NCBI RefSeq assembly: GCF_005048855.1
Contig: NZ_SUME01000007.1
Location: 241,834 to 305,833, forward strand
DNA from: Sphingobacterium olei
GTDB taxonomy: Bacteria; Bacteroidota; Bacteroidia; Sphingobacteriales; Sphingobacteriaceae
Reading direction: 5' to 3'
Length of the DNA: 64,000 bases
Shown: in pieces, positions 1-7,561 of the stretch
How the letters are laid out: every line of letters begins with the position of its first letter
Numbering within the stretch: the first letter of the stretch is position 1
The notes under the pieces: model-generated
Told to the model about the DNA's origin: nothing
The model's input: only the letters and a program-made list of their open reading frames with translations
Database searches by the model: none
Position numbers and translations under genes: made by a program

Positions 1-561
1 GTTGGTTAGCAGTATCGGCATCCCCCCTCCCACTACTTCTCCTTCGTTGGCAATTTTCTTGGCTACAAAACCGTCAGATGCGGCATATATTTTTGCGTGG
101 CGCTCATCAAATGCAACAGCCTCTTTAGCCTGCTTGGCAACTTCAAGAGCGGTCCTTGTATTTTGCAGCTGCTCCAAGGTAAAGACACTGTCCCTATAAA
201 GGTTGATCGCCCGATCATAGTCGCGTTGGGCTTTTTCGACCCCTAGCCCGGATTGTGCAAGACCGGCTGCTATCTCGGTGGCATTAAGCGTGGCCAGCAA
301 TTGGCCTTTGCGGAAAAATTCTCCTTCATGTACCAGTATACGGCTGATGATGCCACCAATCTTAAAGGAATAGTTTGCCTGGTCTTCGGTACTGATCAGT
401 CCGGTAGCTTCTATCGTGCTCGGCACGTTTAATGAGGAGACAGGGGCAACCTTTACGGCTATAACATCGGGCTCACCAAGTGGATTTGTATTTTTAGGGT
501 GCTCATTGCACGAGAACAGAAATAATGCAGAAGCAACGATTGCAAATTGATTTTTTTTCAT
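1..561 (-). CDS. RND efflux membrane-fusion lipoprotein (HlyD/AcrA family), partial
   Basis: This is the first 187 residues of a periplasmic adaptor; the rest lies beyond the left edge. The N-terminus is a lipoprotein signal with lipobox LFSC and acylated Cys18. It is followed by a beta strand (VIAVKVAPV), a lipoyl-like segment (IGGIISRILVHEGEFFRKGQ) and an alpha-helical hairpin, then a second half-motif (IYAASDGFVAKKIANEGEVV). This is the standard MFP arrangement that links an inner-membrane pump to TolC. It begins 7 bp after the tolC-like gene, so the two are one operon, and the pump gene is expected next. The family call is firm; the substrate is unknown. Confidence 0.9.
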   Translation of the reverse strand, partial: MKKNQFAIVASALFLFSCNEHPKNTNPLGEPDVIAVKVAPVSSLNVPSTIEATGLISTEDQANYSFKIGGIISRILVHEGEFFRKGQLLATLNATEIAAGLAQSGLGVEKAQRDYDRAINLYRDSVFTLEQLQNTRTALEVAKQAKEAVAFDERHAKIYAASDGFVAKKIANEGEVVGGGMPILLTN

Positions 562-568
562 GTGTATA

Positions 569-1930
569 TTATTGTATGTTAAAACTAGCGTTTGCGCGTT
601 CGATGGCAGAATAGGATATCCAGGTATCGAAAAGCGCAATGTTTGCTTGGAGCTGGGAATCGATCCATTGGTTTTGGGCATCCAGCAGCTCGATATAGAT
701 AGCCATCCCTTCCTTATACAGTTTTGACATATCGTGGTAATAAATCTGGCTGGTATTTAACTGGCTCTGGGCAGCATGGTACTGGGCAATTGCCCGCTGC
801 ATATTGGCCTGCCGGACTTTGAGCTCTGTAAAGAGCTGTTGCTCCACATAATCGGTCTGAGATGCAATAGCATGTTGCTCGGCAATAGTCTGTTTGATTC
901 GATAGTTGTTCTTTCCCGAGGCAAACAGGTTCCATTCTAACGAAATGCCAAACAAGTAATACCGGGAATCCCTATTGAATTTCCAGTCAAAAGCCTGCGA
1001 ACCCAAGTCTAGATTGGCCCCGATCTTCGGAATAAGGTATGACTTTGCTAGCCCCGTTAGATCTTCTTTGATATTCTTTGCTATCTTTAGTTTGGAGAGT
1101 TCTTCACGGTTACTGATATTATCAGCCCGTAATAAATCGTCTGCTGGGAGATCCGAAATTTCATCAACCAAGATATCATCTGATAAAGGGCGGTTCAGCA
1201 GAAAATTAAAGTAGTATTGTGCAGATTCTTGCGTTTTTATTGCCTCGACAATAGCAGCCTCGATTTTTGAAACTTCATTTTGGCTTCTGACCACAGCGGT
1301 TCGGTTTATCTTTCCATTATCGAAAAGACTTTTGTTAACTCTCTCCCCTTCGGTTACCAGTTTTAAGTAAGACTGATATATTTGCACGGCATTTGTTGCC
1401 TTCAGATAATTATAGTAGGCCGTTTTGATTTCCTTCACCAGTTCCCGCTTGTAGAGAAGTACCTCCGTTTTCTGAAGATCGATCTGCTTCGACTTGATCT
1501 TTTTATTATAGCGAAGTTCCGCATTCAGAATGGGTTGGGTTATGCGGAATTTTGCATCGTAGAAATTGTCTGGATTCAACAATTCCCGTTGGTTCTGTAG
1601 CTGCGGAAAGGAGTTGCTTCCCGTAAGTTGATTAAGCGTGGCGTACACGTTATTCATCAGATCACCAACCGGGATGTCTATTGTACGGCCACCATCCGCT
1701 TTCGTGTATGTCGTAGAAAAAGCGACATTGGGCAGGAACATACTTTTTGCTTCTCCCAGTGCGTATACATTCTTTTCCAGAATAAAATTCTGTTGATTTA
1801 TACTTTGGTTTGACTCAATTCCCTGCCTGATATAGCTGTCCAATTTCGATTGTGCGGCGGCTACATTTGGGGTGAAAATAGTGTAGACTATGCAACACCA
1901 AAATAGATTTTTTTGAAAAACATTAATCAT
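569..1930 (-). CDS. TolC family outer membrane efflux protein
   Basis: This is a 453-residue protein with a cleavable signal peptide (hydrophobic stretch ending near VAAAQ) and two long alpha-helical repeats rich in Q, N, K and A, as in outer-membrane efflux proteins. The repeat 'ELRYNKKIKSKQIDLQKTEV...' in the first half is matched by 'AEQHAIASQTDYVEQQLFTELKV' in the second. It would form the trimeric exit duct of a tripartite pump with the adaptor encoded directly downstream. Length is normal for the family. A palindrome related to the one upstream of the SDR gene sits about 10 bp upstream of the start, so the TetR gene next door probably represses it. Confidence 0.92.
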   Translation of the reverse strand: MINVFQKNLFWCCIVYTIFTPNVAAAQSKLDSYIRQGIESNQSINQQNFILEKNVYALGEAKSMFLPNVAFSTTYTKADGGRTIDIPVGDLMNNVYATLNQLTGSNSFPQLQNQRELLNPDNFYDAKFRITQPILNAELRYNKKIKSKQIDLQKTEVLLYKRELVKEIKTAYYNYLKATNAVQIYQSYLKLVTEGERVNKSLFDNGKINRTAVVRSQNEVSKIEAAIVEAIKTQESAQYYFNFLLNRPLSDDILVDEISDLPADDLLRADNISNREELSKLKIAKNIKEDLTGLAKSYLIPKIGANLDLGSQAFDWKFNRDSRYYLFGISLEWNLFASGKNNYRIKQTIAEQHAIASQTDYVEQQLFTELKVRQANMQRAIAQYHAAQSQLNTSQIYYHDMSKLYKEGMAIYIELLDAQNQWIDSQLQANIALFDTWISYSAIERANASFNIQ

Positions 1931-1939
1931 TGTAATAAT

Positions 1940-1956
1940 TTTAAACAGTGTTCAAT
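1940..1956. promoter_or_regulatory. Probable TetR operator upstream of tolC-like gene
   Basis: TTTAAACAGTGTTCAAT matches the perfect palindrome at 3434-3450 at 15 of 17 positions. It lies between the TetR gene (end 1976) and the efflux gene start (1930), where repressor binding would block the efflux promoter. The role is inferred from position and similarity. Confidence 0.6.
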
Positions 1957-1975
1957 TTCTGAGCAAAAAAAAGGA

Positions 1976-2584
1976 TTATCCTTTTTCCAGTAATGAAACA
2001 AAACACTCATATCCATATTTCATTAGGTCTTCATTTGACTTATTTTGAAAACTTGTCGTGCGGTCTTTACAGAACAATGCACATATTCCGTGAAGCGACG
2101 AAAGGAGCATAAAGGAAAAATAATCCTGATCCATTCCGACAAATCTACCTTCTGCCTGACATTCTTTGACCAGCTCCAAGAGATGATTGATCGCTTCCTG
2201 AGCAATTTTGAAGCCTCCTTCGGTAGATGCTTTTGCAGGCTCTTCTACCATAAACATAAGATTATAATAATCTTTATTATCCTGTGCGAACTGAATGAAC
2301 ACTCTTCCAACTGCCTTCAGTCGCTCAAAAGGGTCAGCTATTTTATCCAATATCTTCAACTGGGCAAGTAATAACCTAAATCCCTCCTTATGAAGCTCGT
2401 GAAATATTTCGCTCTTGTCCTTGAAATGAAAATAGATCATTCCAGGGCTATAATTGATTTCGCTTGCAATATTTCGCATGCTGGTCTTTTCATACCCCTT
2501 ATCTAGAAATATCTTACGTGCCGCATCCAGAATGCGCTTCTGCATGTCTTGTTTTTCTTCTTGTTTTCTCTCCGCTATACCCAT
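1976..2584 (-). CDS. TetR/AcrR family transcriptional regulator
   Basis: This 202-residue protein has an N-terminal TetR helix-turn-helix (ILDAARKIFLDKGYEKTSM, then the recognition region NYSPGMIYFHFKDKSEI, about residues 17-62) and an all-helical C-terminal ligand-binding domain. The gene lies between an SDR gene upstream and an efflux operon downstream, all on the minus strand. Copies of an ATTGAACA-type palindrome in front of both neighbours fit a local repressor that responds to a compound exported or modified by these products. The ligand is unknown. The ATG chosen gives the usual distance to the HTH. Confidence 0.9.
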   Translation of the reverse strand: MGIAERKQEEKQDMQKRILDAARKIFLDKGYEKTSMRNIASEINYSPGMIYFHFKDKSEIFHELHKEGFRLLLAQLKILDKIADPFERLKAVGRVFIQFAQDNKDYYNLMFMVEEPAKASTEGGFKIAQEAINHLLELVKECQAEGRFVGMDQDYFSFMLLSSLHGICALFCKDRTTSFQNKSNEDLMKYGYECFVSLLEKG

Positions 2585-2635
2585 TCAGTATTAAAATAAA
2601 ATCGTTTCTAAAATTTGCTCTCCGCAATCCCCCAT

Positions 2636-3397
2636 TTAATGTGACAATCCCGGGCTTAGCTGGCCCATAATGTTTACAGCCGCCTTTCTGCTCAAAAATC
2701 TGAAGCCAAAAAGCATCATTCTGTTTTTAAACCCTTGAACAATTCTTGGCTTGTTTCTGTTATTCAGCGCATTGATTAGTTCATCAGCTACTTCTGCGAT
2801 AGAAGAGACAACAAATTTTGGAAACGCGCTGGTTTCCCGTCCAGCATTGGAATGAAAATCCGAATCGGCAGCGCCTGGATTAAAGCCTGTCACAAATATA
2901 CCCTTATTTTTAAATTCGTACCAAAGGGATTCTGAAAAGTTAGCTACAAAACCTTTTGTCGCTGCATACACAGCACCGCCTGGCAGCGATGAGTGCGCAA
3001 GCAATGATCCTACATTTACCAAAGCATTACCGGGCTTCGCATTGTTTAAAAATGCATACGATAAACTTACCACTGCGTCCATATTTAGCACCATGGAGTC
3101 TAACTGCTCTTCAAGCGATATTTCAACGAATTTGCCGTATGTACCGGTGCCGGCATTATTGATGAGTAAGTCATACCCGTGCGTGCTGAGATGATTGCTG
3201 ACTTTTTGGATATCTTCCTTTTTTGTCAGATCTGCTACAAGAATAGTATGGGTATCTGTTCCCAATAGCTCTTGAAGCGATTTGAGTTTTTGTTCATTCC
3301 GTGCCACCAAAGTGAGCCGATAATCCTGGGCTGCAAGACGTTTTGCAACCTCAAAGCCTATGCCTCCACTTGCGCCTGTTATTAATGCTGTTTTCAT
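2636..3397 (-). CDS. Short-chain dehydrogenase/reductase (SDR)
   Basis: This 253-residue classical SDR has the cofactor motif GASGGIG (residues 8-14), the NNAG motif, a catalytic serine in NVGSLLA and the YAATK motif with catalytic Tyr and Lys. The short overall length and the C-terminal segment resemble the DltE/YqjQ-like group of NAD(P)-dependent oxidoreductases. The residue pattern after the glycine motif (VARNEQKL) suggests NADPH. The gene precedes a TetR gene and has a strong palindrome overlapping its promoter, so it is likely induced together with efflux. The substrate cannot be told from sequence. Confidence 0.9.
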   Translation of the reverse strand: MKTALITGASGGIGFEVAKRLAAQDYRLTLVARNEQKLKSLQELLGTDTHTILVADLTKKEDIQKVSNHLSTHGYDLLINNAGTGTYGKFVEISLEEQLDSMVLNMDAVVSLSYAFLNNAKPGNALVNVGSLLAHSSLPGGAVYAATKGFVANFSESLWYEFKNKGIFVTGFNPGAADSDFHSNAGRETSAFPKFVVSSIAEVADELINALNNRNKPRIVQGFKNRMMLFGFRFLSRKAAVNIMGQLSPGLSH

Positions 3398-3426
3398 TTC
3401 ATAAAAAATTAAAAATATTTATGCCA

Positions 3427-3450
3427 CAAATATATTGAACAGTGTTCAAT
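3427..3450 (-). promoter_or_regulatory. SDR promoter (-7 box) with perfect TetR-type operator
   Basis: Read on the minus strand, TATATTTG (3434-3427) fits the Bacteroidota -7 consensus TAnnTTTG. It abuts the perfect palindrome ATTGAACA-G-TGTTCAAT (3434-3450), and both lie 30-53 bp upstream of the SDR start. A near copy of the palindrome precedes the efflux gene at 1940-1956. The arrangement fits repression by the adjacent TetR protein. Confidence 0.65.
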
Positions 3451-3510
3451 AAAATCGAACCTTTTTATAAAAATGATTTTATTATTACATCTGAAACATT
3501 ATTTTTCTAC

Positions 3511-3927
3511 TTATTTTTTTTGGTTATCGGTGTGCAGGTACGCCTTCGTTTCATATAATTCAATAACTTTTCGCTGCGCTTCCGTCAGAATTTTTAATCT
3601 GGCTAGTTCCTCGTTTTTTGTTTCTAGGTTGAGAATTAGATTTTTTATCTGGGGGTCAAGTACGTTCATTTGATTTTCAAACAAATCTCCGATGATTTTA
3701 TTGTCGAGATAATATATGAACAAATTATAATTGAGTAGTTCTGAAATTTTTATCAGCTTTTTAATATCGATGGAATGGCTTTGATAAATTTCTTCCAACC
3801 CCTCATCACTTATTTCCAGATAAGCAGCTAGGACATCTGTCGTAATTTCTTTTTCTTTGACAAGGTTCCGAATTACTTCGCCTATATGCCATGAGTTAGG
3901 ATTTTGTCTGTTGTCTGATTTGTCCAT
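3511..3927 (-). CDS. Small protein with divergent XRE-like HTH and C-terminal helix
   Basis: From the second ATG this is a 138-residue protein; an upstream ATG would add 15 residues that look unlike the rest. Residues about 15-70 (IGEVIRNLVKEKEITTDVLAAYLEISDEGLEEIY...) have the spacing of a Cro/C1-type HTH. The C-terminus (LNLETKNEELARLKILTEAQRKVIELYETK) should be a coiled coil for dimerisation. Similar HTH plus coiled-coil proteins are common as orphans in Sphingobacteriaceae. No partner gene is evident; DNA binding is inferred. Confidence 0.65.
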   Translation of the reverse strand: MDKSDNRQNPNSWHIGEVIRNLVKEKEITTDVLAAYLEISDEGLEEIYQSHSIDIKKLIKISELLNYNLFIYYLDNKIIGDLFENQMNVLDPQIKNLILNLETKNEELARLKILTEAQRKVIELYETKAYLHTDNQKK

Positions 3928-4012
3928 TTCCAAATATGTAATAGTATTGGTTACTAAATGTATCAAACCCAAGGAGCTTGAAGTGAACGTAAAAATGATC
4001 TGTACCGATTAA

Positions 4013-4567
4013 TCAATTAATCATAATGCTATTCTTAATTGATTCAACTATTTGCTCAAAAGATTGATTAGTTCCAATCCTTGAAAGAATGGGTATCATC
4101 GCCACTGCGCTCATTATTTCCGTCGCTTTTACAAGAGGTGTTGTTGCGAAAACCATTTGTTCTCTTTTCAAGCCGTCTTCAAGAATAGATTGCAACCAAT
4201 TGATCAATAATTCGTAGAAGGATTTCAGTTCATCTTTTACCCGGTTATCCATGCTATTGATATCCGATAAAAGAGCTACGACCAAACATATTTTTCCTTG
4301 TCGCGCCAAAGACAAATAGAAATCCATAAACACGTCTAGTTTTCTTAAAGGTGTGCTGGCCTCCACCGCAGAAATAATTTCATTTTGCTTTACACAAGCA
4401 TCTTGTATAAGCGATAGGATAAGATCAGATTTGGTTGGAAAATGGTAATGTATTGACGATGTCTTAATGCCAATCTTTTTGGAAATATCTTTATAGCTAA
4501 AAGCATTGTACCCATCACGCATGACCAGTTCTGCTGTAACTTCTAATATTTTGTCTCTCGTATCCAT
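4013..4567 (-). CDS. TetR/AcrR family transcriptional regulator
   Basis: This 184-residue protein has an N-terminal TetR HTH (ILEVTAELVMRDGYNAFSYKDISKKIGIKTSSIHYHFPTKSDL, about residues 6-48) and a C-terminal domain of the TetR_C type (…MDFYLSLARQGKICLVVALLSD…). It is transcribed alone. A near-perfect inverted repeat begins one base upstream of the ATG and overlaps a TATATTTG promoter box, so it likely represses itself. Its other targets are not visible; neighbours on both sides appear to belong to other units. Confidence 0.88.
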   Translation of the reverse strand: MDTRDKILEVTAELVMRDGYNAFSYKDISKKIGIKTSSIHYHFPTKSDLILSLIQDACVKQNEIISAVEASTPLRKLDVFMDFYLSLARQGKICLVVALLSDINSMDNRVKDELKSFYELLINWLQSILEDGLKREQMVFATTPLVKATEIMSAVAMIPILSRIGTNQSFEQIVESIKNSIMIN

Positions 4568-4597
4568 TGTCTACCTACCTATAGATAGACAAATATA
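4568..4597 (-). promoter_or_regulatory. Autoregulatory operator and -7 box of tetR gene
   Basis: TGTCTACCTA (4568-4577) and TAGATAGACA (4582-4591) form a 10-bp inverted repeat with one mismatch and a 4-bp spacer. On the minus strand, TATATTTG (4597-4590) overlaps its distal arm. A repressor bound here would cover the transcription start of the TetR gene that starts at 4567. Confidence 0.6.
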
Positions 4598-4774
4598 TTA
4601 ATTTAATTAACATCTCTTCATCCATCAATAGGAAAAAGAGATTTTTAAAATACCTCAACCCTCTTCTACTTCTAGAAAAGATGATCCCTAGCCCTACAGC
4701 TACGCATTTCAAGATTAAAAAAAAAGCCACCTTGATCCAGATGACTCTTATTGGAAACTAAACACTTCCATACA

Positions 4775-5599
4775 CTACTCTTCGTATTGGTTTTGCACCA
4801 TATCGTAGTATTTGGATTTAAGCGCATCCCCTCGTAGCGCCTTATAGGCAGAATGAAATTTTGCAAACTCACGGTGGTTATAAAGTTGGTAAAAGAGAAA
4901 AAACGTCGAGACTGAACTTGTTGGATAGCGTACTACCATCTGTTCCACCTGCCGATCTAAAACGTCGTCTTTCAAGTAGTTTGTCTTAACGTCTTCCAGT
5001 TTCAGGAATGCATCCCGTCCCTTCGAGAGATCTGAACTTTCTATATGGCTATAATACGTACCTTTTAAGCTATCCAATAACAGCTGTTTTCGCTTAAAAA
5101 AAGAACCGAATAAGCGCCAATATTCATCGGCCAAATCGCATTCCGCGCAATCAATATTTTTGAACTTGAGTATTTCGGCTCCATCGGCTTCAATCTCTTC
5201 TATACTTACCCTATTTTCAGTCAATATGACATAATTAGATCCATGTTTTTTATGCAGCAAGAGTGGTTTGGTGAGCTCAAAGAAATCCTGATCCTGTTGC
5301 GCATTAAATGAGCGGCTGTAGAATACGCTGTGGGATATCAGTGTTCGAGGCCAGGATAATACCGCAATATACATGTCATCTTCCAGAGCAGGCATAGCGA
5401 TGGGCTTATCGAGTGATGCAGCTGACAAGCTAAACACCTCCTTTCCCGTAATGATATGATGTACTCTAACCGAACAACTATCAACAGGGAGATTTTGAAA
5501 CAAAACATGTATTTCACCTTCCTTATGTTTTGACTCCTTTGTATGGCAGCTGCTTAAAATCAGCAAAAAAGACAGAGTGTATAAAGTGTACGCTTTCAT
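4775..5599 (-). CDS. Hypothetical lipoprotein downstream of Sus locus
   Basis: This 274-residue protein has a lipoprotein signal (LLILSSCHTK, Cys18). The first half (EGEIHVLFQNLPVDSCSVRVHHIITGKEVFSLSAASLDKPIAMPALEDDMYIAVL) has the beta-rich look of the DUF4369-type domain found before thioredoxin domains in Bacteroidota lipoproteins. The second half is helical (…LKLEDVKTNYLKDDVLDRQVEQMVVRYPTSSVSTFFLF), like the spacer in those proteins. No thioredoxin domain follows, so it may be a stand-alone or shortened form. It follows the DUF4302 gene, separated by a hairpin. Function is not known. Confidence 0.7.
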   Translation of the reverse strand: MKAYTLYTLSFLLILSSCHTKESKHKEGEIHVLFQNLPVDSCSVRVHHIITGKEVFSLSAASLDKPIAMPALEDDMYIAVLSWPRTLISHSVFYSRSFNAQQDQDFFELTKPLLLHKKHGSNYVILTENRVSIEEIEADGAEILKFKNIDCAECDLADEYWRLFGSFFKRKQLLLDSLKGTYYSHIESSDLSKGRDAFLKLEDVKTNYLKDDVLDRQVEQMVVRYPTSSVSTFFLFYQLYNHREFAKFHSAYKALRGDALKSKYYDMVQNQYEE

Positions 5600-5612
5600 A
5601 TATTTTAAGAAT

Positions 5613-5639
5613 GAAGGCCTGATAAAATATCAGACCTTC
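5613..5639 (-). terminator. Hairpin between DUF4302 gene and downstream lipoprotein
   Basis: GAAGGCCTGATA (5613-5624) and TATCAGACCTTC (5628-5639) form a 12-bp stem with one mismatch and a 3-nt loop. It lies just after the stop of the DUF4302 gene in transcription order and just before the next start at 5599. It may end or reduce transcription of the Sus operon before the last lipoprotein gene; there is no long U tract. Confidence 0.55.
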
Positions 5640-5662
5640 GGTAAACAAACTTGAAACAAATA

Positions 5663-6679
5663 TTACAATAAATTATCGTACGTTGCTTTCACAATGACCT
5701 TGCCTGCTTTGTCATACGCTTCAAACTCCATCTTTACGTTATTTCCCGTACGAACTACACTTTTACACACCAAATAATGAAAATTAAATGTATTTATAAA
5801 ATACGTCATATATGTTACATTATTGGTATAACCGGCTGGCTGAGGTAAAAAACTTAATGCATTGTTGGCAAAAATAGGTGCACCGTCATAATTCGTTGTT
5901 AGGTATGGGAATCTAAAAAACACATAATTCGTCGGTGCAAACCCGCCCGTACCAATATTCCTTGAAATCTGAAAAGCAAATCCATTACGCATCGTCGACA
6001 GATTAGCTGCCGCTACTGCAGAAAATCCAGATGCAATCGTCCTATTCTTTTCAGGGCTATTGACATACTCCAGCTGAACACGTGATGCCGTCCCCAACAC
6101 ATTTGTACCAAATCCACTCGCATTAAAGTCAAAATAGTTTTCGCCATCTGCCCATTTCCAATCTACAGGTCTTTTGAACATCTTATAGATTACACCACCT
6201 TCTTTCGCATATACGTTTCCACTACGATAACACTGGATGGCTACCGTATCGCTAGACACGCCGACAATATTATAAATATGGTCTGTGATATCAGAAGCTT
6301 GTGCCCCAACCCGGTATAATGAAGACATGATCGAGCCCGTTGTAAAGATCAACTGAGGTGCCCCCGTACCGGTCGTAATACGAAAATACGATTCCGTATC
6401 TGCTGTCTCTCCGTATACGGTCTTCACGTACAATCGATTCGTTACCGTATCAAACTTTAGAACAATAGGTGTATATACATCGGAATTCAGTCCTGTTTTC
6501 ACCATCATTACCCATCCATTTTCGGCAGAAGCGAGCATTTCCTTCGCTTCTTTCGCTACTTTTTCCTGCCGTTCTGTATTATCCTCGAAATACGCATTTG
6601 TGATATTGTCCTTTTCGCATGAAGCCAACAAAACTATGCTTCCGACGAAGAAAAACAAATGATATAGTATTTTTCTCAT
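5663..6679 (-). CDS. DUF4302 domain-containing lipoprotein
   Basis: This 338-residue protein has a lipoprotein signal (SIVLLASCEKD, Cys21), followed by the DUF4302 N-terminal pattern (ERQEKVAKEAKEMLASAENGWVMMVKTG). DUF4302 lipoproteins occur almost only in Bacteroidota Sus-like loci, next to SusD and a zinc metallohydrolase lipoprotein, exactly as here. They are probably surface-exposed accessory proteins for binding or processing the imported substrate. Its start is 11 bp after the metallopeptidase-like gene ends, so it is co-transcribed. Confidence 0.85.
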   Translation of the reverse strand: MRKILYHLFFFVGSIVLLASCEKDNITNAYFEDNTERQEKVAKEAKEMLASAENGWVMMVKTGLNSDVYTPIVLKFDTVTNRLYVKTVYGETADTESYFRITTGTGAPQLIFTTGSIMSSLYRVGAQASDITDHIYNIVGVSSDTVAIQCYRSGNVYAKEGGVIYKMFKRPVDWKWADGENYFDFNASGFGTNVLGTASRVQLEYVNSPEKNRTIASGFSAVAAANLSTMRNGFAFQISRNIGTGGFAPTNYVFFRFPYLTTNYDGAPIFANNALSFLPQPAGYTNNVTYMTYFINTFNFHYLVCKSVVRTGNNVKMEFEAYDKAGKVIVKATYDNLL

Positions 6680-6690
6680 AACAATCTATT

Positions 6691-7560
6691 TTAATAATTC
6701 ACTTGATAAACCACCGAATCCACTACGTTATGTAATTGATGTAAATCAACCCCCATATCTAAATACATTTGATGTACCATTTTATATTTGTCGGCCAGAT
6801 CTAGACTTGCACTTGTGGCAAGGATTTGCTTGATAGTCGCTTCGGGATAGCGAACCATATGCTCTACACCCGTAGCGAAATCTTCTTCAGGAGCATATCC
6901 GCCGTACGCCCGCCAAAACCCATCACGCTGCGCCTGCGCTTCCGTTCTGGAACTGTAGCCGGCTAGACCGTAGTATTTACCCTGCGAAATGCGGTCAAAT
7001 ACAAAGCCGCGCCCGTATTTATGGTCAATCTGATGCGCATGTTCGTGATATAGTGTTACAATATGACCGTATAGCCAATTTTTTGAGGTCGAGAAATTGT
7101 TTACCCCTCCCATACCGAGTCTATAAAACTGTCCGTTTAAACCTGCACCAGCGGCAGTTGCCGTCGCTGTAGGATTATTAAAGTGAATAAAGCCTCCGGC
7201 AAGGATAAATTCAATCGGAGTCTCTCCTGCGAAAAATTCTGGAAACTCTTCCTTTAGCGGTTTAAGCCATATCTTATTAAGCATAACCTTCGTATAAGGC
7301 AAGGCCTTATCGTACTGTGGAGGCATGAAGAAGGTGGTACCCGCAATAATACGAGGGGTATACTCATAAATAATCTCTACACCGAAAGCCTTCTGAATAG
7401 AATCGCAGAGGTAATCCAGTTCGTTCCATTCAGACTGGGGCTTCACCGTTCTTTTCGAGAAGTAATCCACATTTTCGTCCACTTCGCCTAGGGGATAGTT
7501 TTCTTTCTCACATGCCGTAAGAAGGAGAACAGATAAAAATATATAAATAATCTTCTTCAT
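6691..7560 (-). CDS. Sus-associated zinc metallohydrolase lipoprotein (HExxH)
   Basis: This 289-residue lipoprotein (LLLTACEKE, Cys17) has a central HExxH motif, H172-E173-H174-A175-H176, followed by QIDHKYGRG. This matches the family of putative zinc-binding metallopeptidases encoded with SusC/SusD pairs (the 'substrate import-associated zinc metallohydrolase' group). It probably sits on the cell surface and trims a peptide or conjugate before uptake. The gene follows susD by one base, so translation is likely coupled. Zinc and catalytic histidines are visible; the true substrate is unknown. Confidence 0.88.
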   Translation of the reverse strand: MKKIIYIFLSVLLLTACEKENYPLGEVDENVDYFSKRTVKPQSEWNELDYLCDSIQKAFGVEIIYEYTPRIIAGTTFFMPPQYDKALPYTKVMLNKIWLKPLKEEFPEFFAGETPIEFILAGGFIHFNNPTATATAAGAGLNGQFYRLGMGGVNNFSTSKNWLYGHIVTLYHEHAHQIDHKYGRGFVFDRISQGKYYGLAGYSSRTEAQAQRDGFWRAYGGYAPEEDFATGVEHMVRYPEATIKQILATSASLDLADKYKMVHQMYLDMGVDLHQLHNVVDSVVYQVNY

Positions 7561-7561
7561 C

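Noticed and set aside
2..199. A plus-strand ORF at the left edge
   Set aside because: It is antisense to the membrane-fusion protein gene, which has clear lipobox and lipoyl-like motifs.
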